From NCBI GenBank assembly GCA_003116975.1, contig BGKB01000093.1:1-64000 (forward strand): a stretch of 64,000 nucleotides of DNA, in the 5' to 3' direction. Positions 49,607 through 60,228 of the stretch are shown one piece after another. Within the stretch, counting starts at the first letter, position 1, and each line of letters opens with the position of its first letter. The notes beneath the pieces were generated by a model that saw only the letters and a list, made by a program, of their open reading frames with translations, had not been told where the DNA came from and ran no database searches. A program made the position numbers and the translations under genes. This DNA is from Aurantiochytrium sp. KH105. Taxonomy: Eukaryota > Sar > Bigyra > Thraustochytrida > Thraustochytriidae.

Positions 49607-50988
49607 CTATTGCGCCTCGTCCATCGGCGCGGGAGGGGGCGACGCCTCACGCGGCGCGGAGCGAGATCGGCCTCGGTCCGAGCGAGGAGGCGGCGGCCCC
49701 CGTCGGTCTTCATAGGACCCATCGCGAGGAGGACCGCCGCGATGATCGTCGTAGTAGTCGTCTCGGGGAGGGCGGCGGTCGTAGTAATCGTCGCGACGGT
49801 AGTCATAACCTCCTCGGTACCCGCGATCATAATCGCGGTAGTCATGACGATCGTAGCGATCACGACCATAATCTCTACGATCATCGTAGCGGTCACGACG
49901 ATCATAGCGATCGTAGCGATCATAGCGGTCACGGCGATCGTAGTAGGGGTCGACGGGCGGTTCATCCCGGTAGCGATCGCGCGGCGGCGAGCGATGCCTG
50001 CGTTTCGTCACAATCCATTTTGTTGGGGAAATAGTATTATACATGTAGCAACCACACGCATTGCAAGAGTTAGTATCCAAAAGACATTCAAAATACAAAG
50101 CAAAACCTGACGCATTCTATGATTGGCGAGTGGTTGGGGTGAAAAGTGGGTATTGCCCATCCTTTTCCGACGAAACAAAACGTACCTGCGTCCTCCACCT
50201 CGGCGCCCGCCTCCAAACCCTCCGCGCATCTCATCAGCAGAGCGCCGGCCGCGTCGGGCCTTCTCAACAATAATTTGGCGACTGCCCATCTCCTTGCCAT
50301 TGGCCTTGGCAATTGCCTCATCGACGGCTTCATGACTTTCGAACTCGACAAAACCAAAGCCCTTGGGTCTGCGCGTATGGTAGTCGCGAGGAATGTAGCA
50401 ATCGACAATATTTCCAAATTCCTTGAAAAAATCGCGAAGGTCGGTCGTGTTGAGACCATCCTCGATGTTTTTCACGAGAATCGACGTCTGCACAGGGCCT
50501 CCTCCACCACGTCTCGGCGGGGGACCTCCGCGGCCTCGGCCCCTCTCTCGCCGGTCCTCCCTGCGAGATCCACGACTACGCTCATCAAACTCGCGTTCGT
50601 GACGTCCATGGCCTCTATCATAATCGCGACCATCATCACGATGCCCGCGACGTCTCCTGTCGTCGTCTCCGTCCTCGTCATCGTATTCACGGTCGTCGCG
50701 CTCGCGGCGTTCGCGGCGCTCGCGGCGGTCATCCTCGCCATCACGAGCAGAGTCGCCGTTGCCTGCGTCATCATCAGCGGCGTCTTCATCGCCTCTTGCG
50801 CCGTCATCGCCATCCTGGTCGTCCTCTACGTTCTTGGCGCCCTGGCGGTGGTGGTCGTCGTCGTTCTCGTTGTCGTCGTTGTTGGCGTCACCGTTGGTGC
50901 CTTCGCGATCCCCCTTGCTGGCGGCGACTTCCTCCTCGCGATCGTTGGCGCCGTCATCGCCGACGATGTCGTCGTAGAGGTCGCTCAT
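49607..50988 (-). CDS. RRM RNA-binding protein with Arg/Asp-rich arms, two exons
   Basis: Exon 1 is 50186-50988 and exon 2 is 49607-49997. The intron has a GTACGT donor and an AAACGCAG acceptor; joining restores GGGRRHRSPPRDRYRDEPP. The product is 397 residues. The N-terminus is acidic (DD/NDDD), then RD/RE-dipeptide rich (DDRRERRERRERDDREYDD). One RRM (about 166-245) carries RNP2 ILVKNI and RNP1 KGFGFVEF. RGG-like (GGFGGGRRGGG) and long DRYDRYDRRD-type repeats follow. This layout resembles Tra2/SR-type splicing regulators and suggests a phase-separating nuclear RNA-binding protein. The RYD repeats are Tyr-rich, unlike classical RS domains. Confidence 0.88.
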
Positions 50989-51865
50989 GGCGCTGACCGC
51001 GTCTACGTCGGTCTCCGCAGACAGCTCACTCCCGTGAGCCGCTGCCTTTGCTCGCGTTTTGGTTGGCGCTGCGGCGCACCATATCCTCGCACAGTCTCTT
51101 TCCACAGCTCCGGAACTATCGAAACTAGTTTACACGACTGTGCCCTGTGCGCCTGGCTGGCTGGCTGTCTGTGACTCTGACTGTGATGATCACCAAGTGA
51201 GGCGAGTTCCTTCCTCCCTGGTCCTGGCTCTCCGTCCTTGCCCAGGTGCCTCGGGAGGCAAGCAAGGCCGTCGGGGAGCACGCACGTCGGAGCGTGCCGC
51301 CACCTGCCTCGAGAGCGAGAGCTGCAGCCAGGCGCTTCCGCTGTGGCAGTCCAGTCTCGGCGCGACTGCGCCTGCGAGTGCCAACGAGGATCCAACTCGG
51401 AGTTAGTTATGAATGAATGAATCGCTGTTTGTTGAGAGAGAGAGAGAGAGAGCAAAACCGAATTCTCTCTTTCTCCGTCTTCGCGACGGTTCTTCGCGAC
51501 CAGCCCTCTCGCTCGCTCGCTCGCTCGCTTGCGCGCGCGCTCCCTCGAGGAGAAGCGGACGGACGCCCGCGCCCCGCCGAGGACGCCCGCGCCCGCCCGC
51601 CCGCGCCCGCCTGCCCGCGCCCGCGCCCGCCTGTCCGCCGGAAAGCGCTGAGCCGAAGGTGACCGACCTGGCACGACTCCGCCCGACGGGGGGTCGCGCT
51701 GCAGCGGACGGCCTGGCGGACACTCGGCGCGCAGCTCGCCTGCGTCGACCTCGCGCGGCACAGAGCGGCGCTCGGGGCCTTTGCGTGCGTGCGTGCGTGC
51801 AAGTGCGCGTCGCTGCGGTGGAGCGTATAAGCGACTGACGGACGCACTTGAGCGAGCGAGCAAAA
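50989..51865. other. Divergent intergenic region
   Basis: Promoters and leaders of the RRM and Rab5 genes. GAGAGA at 51436-51453, GCTC and CCCGCG repeats at 51508-51640. No gene was recognised. Confidence 0.5.
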
Positions 51866-52450
51866 ATGTCGGGAAAGACGCACCACTCGAAGCTCGTCCT
51901 CTTGGGGGACACCGCCGTGGGCAAGTCGTGCCTGGTCGTGCGGTTCGTGCGCGACGAGTTTTTCGAGTTCCAGGAGCCGACCATTGGCGCAGCCTTTTTG
52001 ACGCAAACAGTGACGCTCGACGATGCAACTGTCAAGTTCGAGATCTGGGACACGGCCGGCCAGGAGCGGTACCGAAGCCTCGCGCCAATGTACTATCGCG
52101 GCGCCTCGGCCGCGGTCGTAGTGTACGACATGACGAACCGCGAGTCTTATGATGGTGCAAAATCATGGATCACCGAGCTGCAGCGTCGCGGAGACCCCAA
52201 TGTGATTCTGGCACTCGCAGGCAACAAGGTCGACAACGAAGAGCAGCGACAGGTTCCCAAAGAGGAGGTTCAAGAGTACGCCAACGAGAATGGAATTGTC
52301 TTTTTCGAGACTTCAGCCAAGACGGCACAAAACGTGCGGGAGCTCTTTGTAGAAATTGCCAACAAGCTTCCCAAGACTGAGCAGGCCGACGAAGCGTCCG
52401 CATTTCCCGTCACGGATGACGTCAGCGAAGAGAAGCGCGGCTGCTGCTAA
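51866..52450 (+). CDS. RAB5: Rab5-type small GTPase
   Basis: 194 residues. Controls early endosome fusion and endocytosis when GTP-bound. All G motifs are intact: P-loop LGDTAVGKS, switch I with the effector Thr in [15 protein letters not shown] (a Rab5-specific sequence), [25 protein letters not shown] and ETSAK. The C-terminus ends EKRGCC, the dual-Cys site for geranylgeranylation by RabGGTase, whose beta subunit lies about 2 kb away. The start follows an A-rich CAAAAATG context. Confidence 0.97.
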   Translation: MSGKTHHSKLVLLGDTAVGKSCLVVRFVRDEFFEFQEPTIGAAFLTQTVTLDDATVKFEIWDTAGQERYRSLAPMYYRGASAAVVVYDMTNRESYDGAKSWITELQRRGDPNVILALAGNKVDNEEQRQVPKEEVQEYANENGIVFFETSAKTAQNVRELFVEIANKLPKTEQADEASAFPVTDDVSEEKRGCC

Positions 52451-53077
52451 TGCGCGTCTTCAATCTTTGGATCTTTACGCCAACCTCAGTCCTTTATTCT
52501 TTTCCACCTTTCCATTTGATCCTCGTGCTTTTCGAGTTGACCAAGGTTATTCGCCCTGTAGAAACCAAACTACTGGTAAGAAGGTATATTTTACCATAGT
52601 TTTGCGCTTACGTTTTTGTTGCCCACTTCCTCGCCTTTTTGGACGCCGACCTCACGGATGGTTTGCAAATTAATTGCAAAGAAGAAATCTTGCTGCCGAG
52701 ACATCAAACAGAACGAGACAAGGGCGTACAAGCACTTTGTTGACGACGCCGTCACTCGACTAGCACTTTTTTCTTCGCTTTTTTCCAGATTCCTTTTTTC
52801 TTTTTTACAAGTCGCTTTCACGATGCAGGGCTACGTTTCACGCAGCATTATCATCAGCGACTTGAGGTCAAGTCGAACTAAGAATTATGGTCACGGCCTT
52901 CGATAGTTCATTCCCCGATGCTGATCGACATCTGATTAGCTTCTGTCGCGGATCACAATTTCGCTTTATCGAGATCTCGAGTGGTAAAGATCTCTTCTCT
53001 TCCACCACTGGTCCCCCCTTCCTCCATAATAAAATGTTTTGAATACGTGGAAACTGAGTTGATGGCCTGGCCGGTTG
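52451..53077. other. Intergenic with a well-bounded candidate minus-strand exon pair
   Basis: On the minus strand an 81-nt stretch, 52612-52692, is bounded by a TCTCGGCAG acceptor and a GTAAGC donor. It reads through in phase 0 as QDFFFAINLQTIREVGVQKG, ending EEVGNKN. A 56-nt gap ending TTGGTTTCTACAG then leads to Gly-Glu-stop at 52547-52555. Upstream exons could not be identified, so this may be the 3' end of a small gene overlapping the Rab5 3' flank, or chance. Confidence 0.28.
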
Positions 53078-53915
53078 CTACACAAGATTAAGGTTCCTCC
53101 AATCCGAGGTGGAATCGTGCATAAAGTCGTCCATATCAAAGACGATGTCTTGGCGGCCCTCTTTGAGGAGCTTGGTGAACTCTTTAGTGTTATCGAGCTC
53201 AGTCTTCCACTGACTGGATGAAGAAAAGCCATCACCACTGCTCTTGAGTGTCATGATGTCCAAGGCGGTTGTGCTTTCGTCGCTCAGGTTTTTGTTTAAG
53301 ATTCTCACAAGGCACGTTCCCTGGGTGCCCGAGACGGTCTGCAACTTCTTGAAGACGGCAAGGGTAGGCTTGGGTACAGTGTCGACGTTGCCGCGAGAGG
53401 TCGCATAGAACCAGCCGACGATTTTAGAACCCTCGGGGGTCTGTTCGCTCTTGCAGTACTCCTCCACGAACGCAGTGCCGATTTCGACAATGGGAGCCAT
53501 CATGGGCGCATGGCAAAAGGGGATCGCATCCGTGACCGAGATCTTGCCCTTTGTTTCCGTGCCAATGAGCATACCTGTGCAAGTAATCGCGAACAGTAGA
53601 GATCACAACAAAATTCAGAGTGCCTACCTGTGTCAGTCTTGCTCTCTAGGATATAGACACGCTAGTGACCATGATTGCGGTGGCGAAAAGCACGTCATTG
53701 TCGTTGTAAAAGCATGGCAGGGGCCGCCATGAGAGTGAGAGAAGAATAGCAAGAAAAAAAGAAGACTTACCGCTCGTTTCTGCCCACGGGTGTTTTGCTG
53801 CGTGCAAGAGGATCTTGAGGTGCGCCTGCCGGCCCACAATTCCGCCCTGCGCAGGCGCCAGCGCCTCCTTGGCGGCAGCAGCCAAGTCGCTCACTTCATC
53901 CACCTTGTCGCCCAT
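53078..53915 (-). CDS. EMC8: ER membrane complex subunit 8/9, two exons
   Basis: Exon 1 is 53771-53915 and exon 2 is 53078-53574. The 196-nt intron has a GTAAGTC donor and a TTGCACAG acceptor; phase 1 joining gives 213 residues, the normal length. EMC8/9 are cytosolic-face subunits of the ER membrane insertase. The MPN-like fold is recognisable: HLKILLHAAKHPWAETSG then MLIGTETKGKISVTDAIPFCHAPMMAPIVEIG, VGWFYATSRGNVD, and the C-terminal FDMDDFMHDSTSDWRN, which parallels the 'DFDxHLDDIRxDWxN' tail of EMC8. As in the family, no catalytic JAMM zinc motif is present. A short acidic N-terminal extension (MGDKVDEVSDL) precedes the domain. Confidence 0.88.
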
Positions 53916-54410
53916 GGCGCTGCTCTCGTGCCCCTGTCTCGTCTCGTGCGTGCCAGTTTGGCGCAAGAGACCGCGAGCTTGGGGCCGCGAATATGCAAGC
54001 GCAAGCGTGCAGGCAGGTCCGCAGGCGAGTGAGAAGGCGAGCAGACGATGGCGCAAGTCTCTGTGGCCTGCCTCCCCGCGCGCGCGCGCAATCGAGAATT
54101 GATACAATCAATCAATGAGTCAACCAGCCGCCGCTTTGTTCTTTATTCACCTGGCAGCTTATTATACTTGCTCTTTGCATAGGCTATAGGCCTAGCCTTC
54201 GTTCCATACATGCATGACAGCAAGCTATAGCTATCTAAGGCAAGGTCGGCACAGGTGATGGAGGAAAACGATGGGGAGCTCGAAGAACGAAATGCCAAGA
54301 GGAAGGAGAATGAAAAGAGGACGTAGAGCCCATTACATACTAATACATTGTCAATGTTGCTGGCAGAAGGAAGAGCAAGCAAACAAGCGAGAAGGAGCCG
54401 AAGCGTCAAG
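53916..54410. other. Intergenic between tandem minus-strand genes
   Basis: EMC8 promoter side and 3' flank of the RabGGTase beta gene. Contains a TAGGCCTA site. No gene was recognised. Confidence 0.5.
54187..54194. promoter_or_regulatory. TAGGCCTA palindrome upstream of EMC8/9 gene
   Basis: Octamer palindrome 272-279 bp upstream of the EMC8/9 ATG (minus strand), within AGGCTATAGGCCTAGCC. Confidence 0.35.
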
Positions 54411-55496
54411 CTAGCAGAGCGAAGCGTGCGGCGGGAGCACGCTCATGGGCAATGCCAGCACCGGTGAGATCTGAGCTGGCGTTGCAATGCTGTGTAGGAG
54501 CTCGAGACCACAGAGCCCGAAAAACGTGTGGAACAAGTCACTAACATTGCCCGGACGGTCCGCGATTCCACCGGCGTCCTCGTCCTGGCACTCGAGAATG
54601 AATTTGCAGAGGCGGTCACGGTCGATCCAGTCGATGCGCCCAAGCATCTTGAGACAGGTGAGCGCCCAAAAGCTGTAGCAAACGTCGGCCTGTTTCTCCG
54701 GACGCCCGTTGAGCCCGCCCGAGTCACATTGGCGCTCTGCGAGCCACCAGGCAAGTTCGTCGGCCTCATCCGCAGGTAGCTCGTGGCCCGCGACCTTGAG
54801 CGCCCCCAAGGCCGTGTACGTAAACGCAGCATGCGACTCGGCGTGCGGGACCTGTCCGAAACCGCCGTCTGCGGCGTTGCGGCAGCTCAGCACGTAGCGA
54901 ACTGCGCCAGCAAGGTCGACGACCTCGAGACGGCCAAGGATTTGAAGACAAAAGAGCGCACAGCAAGTGTAGCGAGTGTCCTTTTCGCCAGACCACTCGT
55001 CCGCAAAGGATCCGTCTGGCTGTTGACGTGCGGCCACGTAGGCAGCGACGGCGTCAGCGTCAATTTTGTCGAGCGCGCCGCACTGCGCCAACACGTAGAC
55101 TGCAAACTGCGTATTGATGACGTTGGTATCGTGGCCGACGTTTCCCGCAAAGCCTGCAGAGGTCTTGTCCTGGCACTTGAGCGCCCAGGCGACAATTTCT
55201 TCGGTGTTTACCTTGTCCTGTGCACTCAAGATCTGCAGCGATCCAAAGGCCCAGAAGACGCCTTGTACCCGGATGTGCTCGATCGAGAGCATTTCGAGCG
55301 TATCTTTGGTCTCTTTTTCCTTGCGCCAAAAGTCGAGCACGTACGCGACATGTTTCTCGCGCATGAAGCCGTCCACGTCGCCGTCGCGCTTGCGCAGCTC
55401 CCTTTCCAGCCTGTCGATCTCCGCGCCGCGCGCCGCGCTCTCCGCCTCCAGCACGCCCACCCGCGCGCGCAGCGCCTGCTCCGCGGCCTCGGCCAT
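54411..55496 (-). CDS. RABGGTB: Rab geranylgeranyltransferase beta subunit
   Basis: 361 residues. The catalytic beta subunit transfers geranylgeranyl groups to C-terminal Cys pairs of Rab proteins with the alpha subunit and REP. The alpha-alpha barrel repeats are clear: GGFGQVPHAESHAAFTYTALGAL and SGGLNGRPEKQADVCYSFWALTCL. The zinc ligands are present: the Asp and Cys in ADVCYSFW, and the His in DLFHTFFGLCGLELL. An N-terminal coiled-coil-like extension (LRARVGVLEAESAARGAEIDRLERELRKRD, written here in outline; residues about 8-40) precedes the usual HVAYVLDF start and is an addition to the family core. The C-terminus lacks obvious extras. Confidence 0.93.
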   Translation of the reverse strand: MAEAAEQALRARVGVLEAESAARGAEIDRLERELRKRDGDVDGFMREKHVAYVLDFWRKEKETKDTLEMLSIEHIRVQGVFWAFGSLQILSAQDKVNTEEIVAWALKCQDKTSAGFAGNVGHDTNVINTQFAVYVLAQCGALDKIDADAVAAYVAARQQPDGSFADEWSGEKDTRYTCCALFCLQILGRLEVVDLAGAVRYVLSCRNAADGGFGQVPHAESHAAFTYTALGALKVAGHELPADEADELAWWLAERQCDSGGLNGRPEKQADVCYSFWALTCLKMLGRIDWIDRDRLCKFILECQDEDAGGIADRPGNVSDLFHTFFGLCGLELLHSIATPAQISPVLALPMSVLPPHASLC

Positions 55497-55744
55497 GCTC
55501 GCTCCCCAGTCTCACTCGCCCGCGGCTCGATCTCCCGCGCGGCGTCGCGTCGGGGCCCTCTCCGCGGGGGTGTCCGGCAGCAGCGGCGAGCCGAAGAAGG
55601 AGGAGAAGAAGAGGAGGACAAAGACGGCGAGCGAGACGAAGGCGCCGGTGAAGTTGGTCGTGTTCGCAGGTTGTCGAGAGGTCGCTCTGCTTGCTTGCTT
55701 GCGCGCCTGTCTCATAACAAACAACCTAGTAGTAAAGAACAAGG

Positions 55745-55826
<82 letters not shown>

Positions 55827-55978
55827 GGCTCGCAAGAACCACAAATGCGCACATTGAAAAGACGGCGCCGCTGCAGACCACAAACTGCAGCAGAAGATTT
55901 TCCTCGCGCCAGCGCACGAAAAGGCAGACACGCACGCAGGCACGCACGCACGCCCCGGGGCGAACGAGTAAAGGAAAG
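55497..55978. other. Divergent intergenic region
   Basis: Promoters of the RabGGTase beta and RidA genes around a long GAAA microsatellite. Frames through the repeat are artefacts. Confidence 0.5.
55746..55826. repeat. (GAAA)n microsatellite
   Basis: About 20 uninterrupted GAAA units, roughly 150 bp upstream of the RidA start codon. Confidence 0.95.
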
Positions 55979-56992
55979 ATGCAGGCTTCCCTCGCCAACG
56001 TCGCGCGCCGCGCCGCCGTCGCGCAGAAGACGCAGGCCCTCCAGGCCGCGCCCGTGCTCATGCGCGGCGTGCATACCGAGGCCAAGCTCGAGAAGCTCGG
56101 CTACACGCTCCCCCAGGTCGCCAGCCCCAAGGGCAGCTACCAGCTCTGTAAGTTTCAACGCTCGCAGCCAGGTTAGAATCGATCAGCCTCGATCTGATCT
56201 GATCCAACCTGATCTGATCAGCAATCAGATGAATGTGCCCGATAAAGATTGAAAGAAGAAAACGCACACTCACAGCTCTGCGGAACACCGTTTCGTCTCG
56301 TTGTACATTCGCTCGTTTCTTTGCGCGTGCATTGACACAGGCGTCCGCTCCGGCAACCAGATGTTCACGGCTGGCCACCTTCCGCAACCGGCCAACGGCG
56401 ACCTTCTCGTTGGCAAGGTTGGCGTCGACCTCAGCGTTGAGGAGGCCAACAAGGCCGCGCAGTACTGCGCTCTCAGCATCCTCGCCACCCTCAAGGGTAA
56501 GTTCTAAATCAAGACGACGGCATCCTGCGACATGCATTCTATGTTGCCAAGTTAACTGCGTGCGTGAAAGAAAGAAAAGAAAAAAAGACTCACGCTCTCT
56601 TTAATCGTGGAAAATGTAAATGTAAATGTATATACAGCCGAGCTCGGTGACCTCGACCGCGTCGCGCGCGTCGTCAAGGTTGTTGGCTTTGTCAACTGCG
56701 CTGACGGCTTTGCGCAGCAGCCTCAGGTCATCAACGGCGCCTCCGACCTCTTCGCCGAGGTCCTCGGAGAGCGTGGACTCGTAAGTTCAAGTCGGAGATC
56801 CCGCGCGAACCTTTTTCTGTCGAACCACATGGAGACTGACCAAATTTCGCCTGTCGAAATATCTCTTCTTCTTTCTTTTTTTAAAATTGCCCTTTCACCT
56901 CCTCACAGCACGCCCGCTCCGCTGTCGGCACCAACTCGCTTCCGCTCAACATCCCCGTCGAGGTTGAGGCGATTGTCGAGATCAGCGAGTAA
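55979..56992 (+). CDS. RidA/YjgF (UK114) family protein, four exons, mitochondrial
   Basis: Exons are 55979-56147, 56341-56496, 56638-56780 and 56909-56992. All introns start GTAAGT and end CAG, phases match, and the product is 183 residues. RidA proteins hydrolyse reactive 2-aminoacrylate and related enamine/imine intermediates from PLP enzymes. An Ala/Arg-rich presequence (MQASLANVARRAAVAQKTQA) suggests import into mitochondria. The core shows RSGNQMFTAGHLPQP, VGVDLSVEEANKAAQYCALSIL, ARVVKVVGFVNCADGF, and the C-terminal HARSAVGTNSLPLNIPVEVEA, whose Arg is the family's catalytic carboxylate-binding residue. The family is usually ~130 residues without the leader, so the length fits. This is the most intron-rich gene in the window. 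Confidence 0.93.
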
Positions 56993-57524
56993 ACTCTTGA
57001 TTTCAACAAAAGTAACTCTTTCAAGTAGCGACGCCATGTCGAATAATCAACAGTCAAGCATCGATTGGCTTCCTCTCTTGTTTCAAGGGACCCCATCTGC
57101 ATCCTTTTTGACCTCAAGGTGAAGAAGAAGCATTTTGCTCTTGCTTGCCGTGCCGCATCTTGGTTCTCTGTCTTGGACATTTATCATTTTTTACGAGCAA
57201 TCTTGACGTCGCCTCCAAATTCTGCAGAAACCTATTGGAATTTTCTCTTCCTTCCCTCCCATTTCCCTTCCTGCCGGCAAGTACCCTTGGCCATGTATAC
57301 CACTGACTGTGAAGCGGCGCACCGTGCATCTTTCTTTTCTCCATGGTTTTCTTCTTCTTGCTTTGAAGCAAAAACACATAATTGTCGCGCGCGCAAGATC
57401 TTTGGCAGCAAGAGCAGACCTAGCTGGCGCCGAGGAGCAGCAAAGCGCAAGGGACAGCAAGGCCGCTTGCCCCAGTTTGTAGAAAGAAAGAAACGCAGCT
57501 AGCACGTAAGAGCGCGCAGGAGCG
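56993..57524. other. Intergenic between RidA and SWEET genes
   Basis: AT-richer 3' flank, then a short leader. No gene was recognised. Confidence 0.5.
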
Positions 57525-58274
57525 ATGGCGAGCTTCGACATGGATATGTCCGGCGGCAACGCTGACGTTGGCGGCGTCTTCGGGAGCGTACCGGCAGACT
57601 CAGCGCTCGGGTTGTTCTTTTCAGTAGCGGGCCCGCTTGCGTCCATATCGTGCTTTCTTATTCCCATGTCCACGGTGCTCAAGATCAGAAAGGCAAACAG
57701 CACAGGAGACCTGCCTCTTCTCCCATTTCTGTGCATGGCGGTACAGAGTATGCTTTGGCTCGGATATGGCATCCTCGTCAAGGCTATGCCAATCATTGTG
57801 CCTAACCTCGTCGGTGTTACCATGGGCACCATGTACACGTCGATCTTCTTTTCGCACTTTGTAGGCAACATGGACCAACTCATGCGACAGCTGTACATTG
57901 CAGCAGGGATTCTCGGCAGTATTGGTGTGTCCTTTCTTATTCTCTCGCCCGAAGACAACTTGCTTTTGCTCGGATTCGTTGCAGCCTCAAGCAGCGTCTT
58001 CTTTGCGGCCTCGCCGCTCGCCGCTCTTCTCACAGTCTTTCGCACGCGATCAACCGAATCGATGCCTTTTCAGACTTCGTTGACACTTTTCATGAACGGC
58101 GCACTCTGGGCCGGTTACGGCGCGCTCGTGGCGAACGATCCGACCGTGTATATTCCCAACTTTCTTGGTGGATCAGCAGGCACCATCCAGCTCCTCGTCC
58201 ACGCGTACTTTGCCACGCAAGTCTCGGCAACGCCCACGTTTTCACCCGTCTCACAAGAAAAAGACATTGTCTAG
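57525..58274 (+). CDS. SWEET sugar transporter
   Basis: 249 residues with seven predicted helices in the 3+1+3 MtN3/saliva layout, a facilitative mono- or disaccharide uniporter. Repeat 1 contains FLIPMSTVLKIRKANSTGDLPLLPFLCM and WLGYGILVKAMPIIVPNLVG, written here as family landmarks. Repeat 2 contains SPLAALLTVFRTRSTESMP and MNGALWAGYGALVANDPTVYIPNFLG. The paired Trp/Asn positions typical of the substrate site are visible (the W-x-x-Y-G and P-N in both repeats). The C-terminal tail is short with a VSQEKDIV end. Membrane location and sugar preference are not determinable. Confidence 0.95.
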   Translation: MASFDMDMSGGNADVGGVFGSVPADSALGLFFSVAGPLASISCFLIPMSTVLKIRKANSTGDLPLLPFLCMAVQSMLWLGYGILVKAMPIIVPNLVGVTMGTMYTSIFFSHFVGNMDQLMRQLYIAAGILGSIGVSFLILSPEDNLLLLGFVAASSSVFFAASPLAALLTVFRTRSTESMPFQTSLTLFMNGALWAGYGALVANDPTVYIPNFLGGSAGTIQLLVHAYFATQVSATPTFSPVSQEKDIV

Positions 58275-58405
58275 AAAAGAAAACGAAATTCCAAAAGCAA
58301 AAGCAAAAGCAAAAGCAACACAGAACAGAACAAGATGAGATGGTTATTCTTATTTACTTGCAAGCCATGTCGTATCATGGTGCGTGCATGGAGAATGCTT
58401 CGCGT
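58275..58405. other. Convergent intergenic spacer
   Basis: 3' flanks with a short AAAGCA repeat at 58293-58318. Confidence 0.6.
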
Positions 58406-58927
58406 TTACGCCATCTTGCGCTCGACCGGAAGGTTGCCGTCGGGGCTGCGGCCCTTGATGTCGATGTGCTTGACCTTGGGAATTCCCATAAAGCTAGTGT
58501 TCTCCACAAACACGTGGAGGAGCTCCTTCTCCGAGCCCTCGATCTCGGTCGTCGCGTGGAGCTCGCCGGCCTCATCCTGGTAGACGTGGATCTTCTTCTC
58601 TGGCAGAGCCGAGAGAGCAATCTCAAAGTGGCCCTCGCCCTTGGCAGGAAGCGGAGAGGTCTTGCTGCCGTATGCCGTGTTGCGCTCGATCATGGTCAGA
58701 CCTTCCTCGACGATGGGCTTGCGAGCGTACAGGATCCAGTACACCTTGACGGGCTCTTCCGTCACAAGCTTGCCGTCGGCACCCACGTTCGCCTCGTAGA
58801 TGACGGCGTTGCTGTTGTTGCTGCGCTCAATGTAGAAGAGCACATTCTTACCGCAAAAGGTGCTCTGCAGCTCCTCCGACGTGGCGCCGGCAGGCATTGC
58901 GCCCGCGAAGCGATCCTTGGTGGGCAT
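58406..58927 (-). CDS. Uncharacterised soluble protein, DUF4833-like
   Basis: 173 residues, ATG at MPTKDRFAGAMPAG. Mixed alpha/beta sequence with conserved-looking strands: KNVLFYIERSNNSNAVIYEANV, then VKVYWILYARK, and MIERNTAYGSKT. The end is KVKHIDIKGRS. No signal peptide, membrane segment or catalytic motif was seen. The 'fyIqRs.N.Nti.Y' opening reminds me of DUF4833, a family of unknown function in protists and bacteria, but I cannot verify this. Codon usage is strongly biased to C/G-ending codons, suggesting high expression. Confidence 0.7.
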   Translation of the reverse strand: MPTKDRFAGAMPAGATSEELQSTFCGKNVLFYIERSNNSNAVIYEANVGADGKLVTEEPVKVYWILYARKPIVEEGLTMIERNTAYGSKTSPLPAKGEGHFEIALSALPEKKIHVYQDEAGELHATTEIEGSEKELLHVFVENTSFMGIPKVKHIDIKGRSPDGNLPVERKMA

Positions 58928-60228
58928 CTTGTTTTTTCTTGTGGACTTTGTCTACCGATCCGTGACCTGTCTGGGTGCATGCAAATTTATCGCGACCCCA
59001 TTCATTCATTCATACACGTCAGCCTACGGTCCACGCGTCGCCCCTTCCCTCTCTACGCCACTCTTTACTCGCCGTCCTCACTCCCCGGCCATCAGAACCT
59101 TCCCGTGCTGGGAAGTGAGGTCCTTGAGCCTCGCGCGGTCCTCGACGGGAGCTGTCCCACACGCGCCTTCTTTGCTATCAACATTAGCATCTCCATGATC
59201 CTCCCCCCCACCCCCTCCGGCGCCTTGCCAGACCGTTTCTCCTCGAGCCCGGCCCGATCTTCGGGCGCGTGCGGCGCGAAGCCTCCCGCGGCCCCTCCCC
59301 TCGCTCGCTCGCTCGCTCGCGCCTGTGCGCCTGCGCCGCGTACCTCGTGTGTCTCGCGCGCGATAATAGATAGCAGTAGCGGGTCTGCTTGCTGTTGCTG
59401 TTGCTTCTGGCTGCTTTTGCATGCTTGCCAGGTTGGTCTTCTTCGCCAAGTGCACTCTTTATCCATCGCAGTCGTCGCGATCAACCAAGCCTTGCGCGAG
59501 ACGAACTCTGCAGTTCTCGCCGCGGCGCGCTGCGGCGATCCGTCCCGTCGAGTTTCTGATCAAGCGCCCTTCGATCCATGGAGCCCTGCGTCCACCCATC
59601 GATCGCTCGCTCGCTCGCTCGAGCAAGCGATCGATCGATCGATCGATCGAACCGGCGGCAAAGTCGCGCGGGGCGGCACGAATGTGCCCTCTGCAAAGCC
59701 CTCACTTGTGCCGGCACCGCTGGCGGCACGTTTGTGCTTCGCGGCGGGGGGACAAAAGTGGGGCGGGGGCGGGCCGCCCTAGCGCGGCTTCATTCCGGAA
59801 TCGCGAGACACAGAGCGGAGACGGCGCGGTAGGTGCGGCGCGCGGGCGCGAGGCGCGAGCGGGGAGGCGTGCGCGCGGGCAGCGAGGGCGCGCGGGAGAT
59901 GGCCGCGCGCGCGGGAGCGCTCTGCGCGCGCCCCCTCCAGGCGCCTGGAAACGACCACGGGCTCGGGACGCGGATGGTGCGGTGCATGCGGAGCTCGGGG
60001 CCTCGGGAGACTGGCCCCGGCAACGCGGGACGCTTGCTTGCTTGCTTGCTTGCGCTGCCGACGTGCCCGTCTGTGCGCATGCGGAGGGGGAAAAGGCGGA
60101 CGAGAGGGAGCGAGGGAATGAATGGCTGACGATGACGATGACGGCGGCGATGACGATGATGACGACGACGATGCCGCGAGCGCAGACTGGCAAGAAGAAG
60201 CAGCGCCGAGGACGTATCGCAAAAGACT
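58928..60228. other. Divergent intergenic region, no gene supported
   Basis: Promoters and leaders of the DUF4833-like and Dre2 genes. Contains GCTC repeats and a (TCGA)n palindromic run at about 59629-59651. Long plus frames (to 59782 and to 60242) are Arg/Ser/Ala-rich without motifs. GATGACGATGACG-type repeats lie at 60127-60172. Confidence 0.45.

Noticed and set aside
59629-59651. (TCGA)n palindrome as a possible replication or recombination site
   Set aside because: Short simple repeats of this kind are common in the window; nothing around it suggests a special role.
58340-59782. 480-codon plus frame after the SWEET gene
   Set aside because: Runs antisense through the DUF4833-like gene, then through low-complexity promoter sequence; no coherent domain.
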